A stretch of DNA of 6,809 nt, from positions 1 to 6,809 of the forward strand of contig DDFD01000012.1 in NCBI GenBank assembly GCA_002337005.1, given 5' to 3'. Source of the stretch: Flavobacteriales bacterium UBA1937 (GTDB lineage: Bacteria; Bacteroidota; Bacteroidia; Flavobacteriales; Weeksellaceae). Below, one piece after another: positions 4,682-6,809 of the stretch (the stretch's first letter is position 1; each line of letters opens with the position of its first letter). Position numbers and translations under genes: made by a program. The notes below the pieces were generated by a model. That model worked only from the letters and a program-made list of their open reading frames with translations. It ran no database searches and was not told the origin of the DNA.

Positions 4682-6809
4682 ATGATAAATGAAGCCCGAT
4701 TAGAAAAATTCCGACAGGTTGTAGAGACTAAGTTTCAGATTTACAACAGTCTATTTATGAGTCTTCCGTATGATAAAATGACCAATATTGGTATGTTGCT
4801 CCCATTTTTATATGAGGAAAGCAGAGATGGTTATGAAGAAGGGAAATCCCCAGAAGAAATAGTGGAAGAGTTTTTTAAGAAGCATACAGAATTAGAAACT
4901 GAAGATCAAAAGCTAGAACTTCTTTTTAAGATTATTCAATATATCGAAAGGCAAGTAGTGCTTTTTGATAGTATAGAAGATGCCGCCTTTTCTCAGTTAC
5001 ACTCAGAGAGTGATGCGGGAACTGTAATGCAACTCCACGAAAGAGCTGTGCAGGAGCATCAATTTTCTAAAGTTCAAGAAAAGTTAGAGGATTTTGGGAT
5101 TAAAGTGGTTTTTACGGCGCACCCTACACAATTTTATCCCAATTCTGTACAGCGAATTTTACACGATTTGCGTGCTGCTATTCTTAAAGATGATATTTCT
5201 GAAATAGATCTTTTGCTTCAGCAATTGGGCAAAACACCATTTGTAAATAAAGAAAGACCAACACCACTAGATGAAGCATTAAGTATTATTTATTACTTAA
5301 GAAATGTGTATTATGATGCATTCGGAGAATTGTACAAAAAACTGAAAGAGTCTTTTTCTGCCAATAATTTTGAAATTCATCAAGATGTAATTCAACTCGG
5401 TTTTTGGCCAGGTGGTGATAGAGATGGTAACCCTTTTGTAACGGCAGATGTTACTCTGAAAGTAGCAGAAGAACTGAGAGTTTCTATTCTTAAAAATTAT
5501 TACAATCATCTGAAAAGTTTGAGAAGAAGATTAAGTTTTAGAGAAGTTTCTGAGGTTTTAGAAAAATTGAGCAATGAATTATATCAAAATATTTTTAAAA
5601 ATACTCAATCTATTTCCGCTTCTCAGATTTTAACTTATTTAGATGAAGCGCAAGGAATTTTAGAATCTCAGCATAATGGTCTTTTCAAAGGTTTGATAGA
5701 AGATTACAGAGACCGTGTGAAAATTTTCGGGACCCATTTTGCTACTTTAGATATTAGACAAGACAGCAGAATTCACCAAAAAGTAATTGATGAAATTGTA
5801 GAAAAATATACTGATAATGACGTTTCTTTGTTAAAAAATTCTGAAAAAGTGGAAATTTTAATGACCGGAAATATTACCGCTAATCCAGATAATTTCGAAG
5901 ATGAAATTATCAGAGAAACTCTGAAAAGTGTAATTAATGTGAAGAAAATCCAACAAAGTAACGGAGAAAGAGGTATGCACCGATACATTATTTCTAACTC
6001 TGATACTGTGGAAGATGTGATGAATGTTTTTGCACTATTTAAAGTATGCGGTTATCAAGACGAAGAAATAAATGTAGATATTGTTCCACTTTTTGAGACA
6101 ATGGAAGGTTTGGCAGATGCAGAAGAAGTGATGAGAAAACTATATCATTATCCTGTTTATCAGAAACATCTTGCCAAGAGAAATAAAGTACAAACCATTA
6201 TGCTAGGCTTTTCAGACGGAACTAAAGATGGTGGTTATCTAAAAGCAAACTGGGAAATTTATAGTACCAAAGAAAAACTAACCCAAGTTTCAGAAGAAAA
6301 TGAAGTGAAGGTTATTTTCTTTGATGGTAGAGGTGGTCCACCAGCTAGAGGTGGTGGCAAAACGCACCAGTTTTATGCTTCGCAAGGAAAAACGATTGCT
6401 AATAATAAAATAGAATTAACGATACAAGGACAGACCATTACTTCTGTTTTCGGAAATAAAGATCAAGCGAAATATAATTTTGAACAATTATTGACCGCAG
6501 GAATTGAAAATGAAGTTTTCAAAAACCATAAAAAAGACATTACCGAAGATGAAAGAGAATTGATAGAAGAATTGGCAAGTTACAGTTATGAAAAATATTC
6601 TGCACTGAAACAGCATCCTCTTTTCGTTCCTTATTTGCAAGAAATTAGTACATTACAATATTATGGTAAAACCAATATTGGTAGTCGCCCTAGCAAGCGT
6701 GGTGCAGGTAACGAATTGAAATTTGAAGACCTTAGAGCTATTCCTTTTGTAGGAAGTTGGAGTCAATTAAAACAAAACGTTCCAGGTTTCTTTGGTTTCG
6801 GAACTTCTA
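4682..6809 (+). CDS. ppc: Phosphoenolpyruvate carboxylase, 3' end outside the window
   Basis: An uninterrupted reading frame of 709 codons plus one base, open at the right edge. The enzyme adds bicarbonate to phosphoenolpyruvate to make oxaloacetate, the reaction that refills the TCA cycle in the cytosol. Landmarks with E. coli equivalents: FTAHPTQ with His147 (His138); WPGGDRDGNP (242-251); LDIRQDSRIH near 358-367; PLFET with metal ligand Glu472 (Glu506); GFSDGTKDGG (509-518) with Asp512 and Lys515 (Asp543, Lys546); GRGG..ARGGG with Arg550 and Arg556 (Arg581, Arg587); SRPSKR (668-673); and Arg685 (Arg713). Asp548 stands where E. coli has His579. Bacterial enzymes are usually about 850-900 residues, so roughly 150 C-terminal residues are missing, including part of the aspartate-inhibition site. 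The ATG at 4682 is the first after an in-frame stop at 4670, and the residues that follow (IYNSLFMSLPYD) fit the flavobacterial type of the family. Confidence 0.96.
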   Translation, partial: MINEARLEKFRQVVETKFQIYNSLFMSLPYDKMTNIGMLLPFLYEESRDGYEEGKSPEEIVEEFFKKHTELETEDQKLELLFKIIQYIERQVVLFDSIEDAAFSQLHSESDAGTVMQLHERAVQEHQFSKVQEKLEDFGIKVVFTAHPTQFYPNSVQRILHDLRAAILKDDISEIDLLLQQLGKTPFVNKERPTPLDEALSIIYYLRNVYYDAFGELYKKLKESFSANNFEIHQDVIQLGFWPGGDRDGNPFVTADVTLKVAEELRVSILKNYYNHLKSLRRRLSFREVSEVLEKLSNELYQNIFKNTQSISASQILTYLDEAQGILESQHNGLFKGLIEDYRDRVKIFGTHFATLDIRQDSRIHQKVIDEIVEKYTDNDVSLLKNSEKVEILMTGNITANPDNFEDEIIRETLKSVINVKKIQQSNGERGMHRYIISNSDTVEDVMNVFALFKVCGYQDEEINVDIVPLFETMEGLADAEEVMRKLYHYPVYQKHLAKRNKVQTIMLGFSDGTKDGGYLKANWEIYSTKEKLTQVSEENEVKVIFFDGRGGPPARGGGKTHQFYASQGKTIANNKIELTIQGQTITSVFGNKDQAKYNFEQLLTAGIENEVFKNHKKDITEDERELIEELASYSYEKYSALKQHPLFVPYLQEISTLQYYGKTNIGSRPSKRGAGNELKFEDLRAIPFVGSWSQLKQNVPGFFGFGTS

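Noticed and set aside
5297..5988. Two short minus-strand open frames (5297-5509 and 5773-5988)
   Set aside because: Both are antisense to the conserved ppc reading frame and show no family features.

Overview
The window looks like a chromosomal segment of a low-GC member of the Bacteroidota, most probably Flavobacteriia (Weeksellaceae or Flavobacteriaceae). Four things point there: the base composition is strongly AT-rich; start codons lack Shine-Dalgarno sequences and sit behind A-rich leaders; four gene starts are preceded by perfect matches to the Bacteroidota promoter element TAnnTTTG; and the lipoprotein carries an acidic stretch right after its lipid-bearing Cys, resembling the surface-export signal known from Flavobacteriia. 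The genus cannot be fixed from the sequence alone.

Layout, left to right. Bases 1-321 hold no credible gene. They contain two direct 35-nt units (56-90 and 145-179) that each fold into a small three-way junction, with compensatory base changes between the copies and another hairpin between them. Then come four genes on the minus strand, listed here in order along the window: a YD-repeat-like lipoprotein (322-1176), a secreted SGNH/GDSL hydrolase (1192-1854), a PLP-dependent class V aminotransferase resembling the sulfurase domain of molybdenum cofactor sulfurase (1919-3289), and a YqhD-type NADPH-dependent aldehyde reductase (3394-4557). After a 124-bp divergent intergenic region, phosphoenolpyruvate carboxylase (ppc) starts at 4682 on the plus strand and runs off the right edge, with 709 codons present.

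Transcription. yqhD probably forms its own unit: it has a TAnnTTTG box 18 nt before its ATG and a strong hairpin terminator (3314-3339) behind it. The aminotransferase, SGNH hydrolase and lipoprotein follow in one direction with gaps of 64 and 15 nt and no hairpin between them, so they may form one unit, possibly with an internal promoter before the SGNH gene. ppc is transcribed divergently, and its box lies only 4 nt before the ATG.

How the genes work together. ppc (oxaloacetate from PEP) and yqhD (removal of reactive aldehydes) are ordinary housekeeping or stress metabolism, and I see no pathway linking them. The two exported proteins downstream of the aminotransferase have no obvious connection to sulfur or molybdenum chemistry. 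I found no convincing new multi-gene system. The least explained items are the covarying hairpin units near the left edge and the sulfurase-like enzyme without its usual partner domain.
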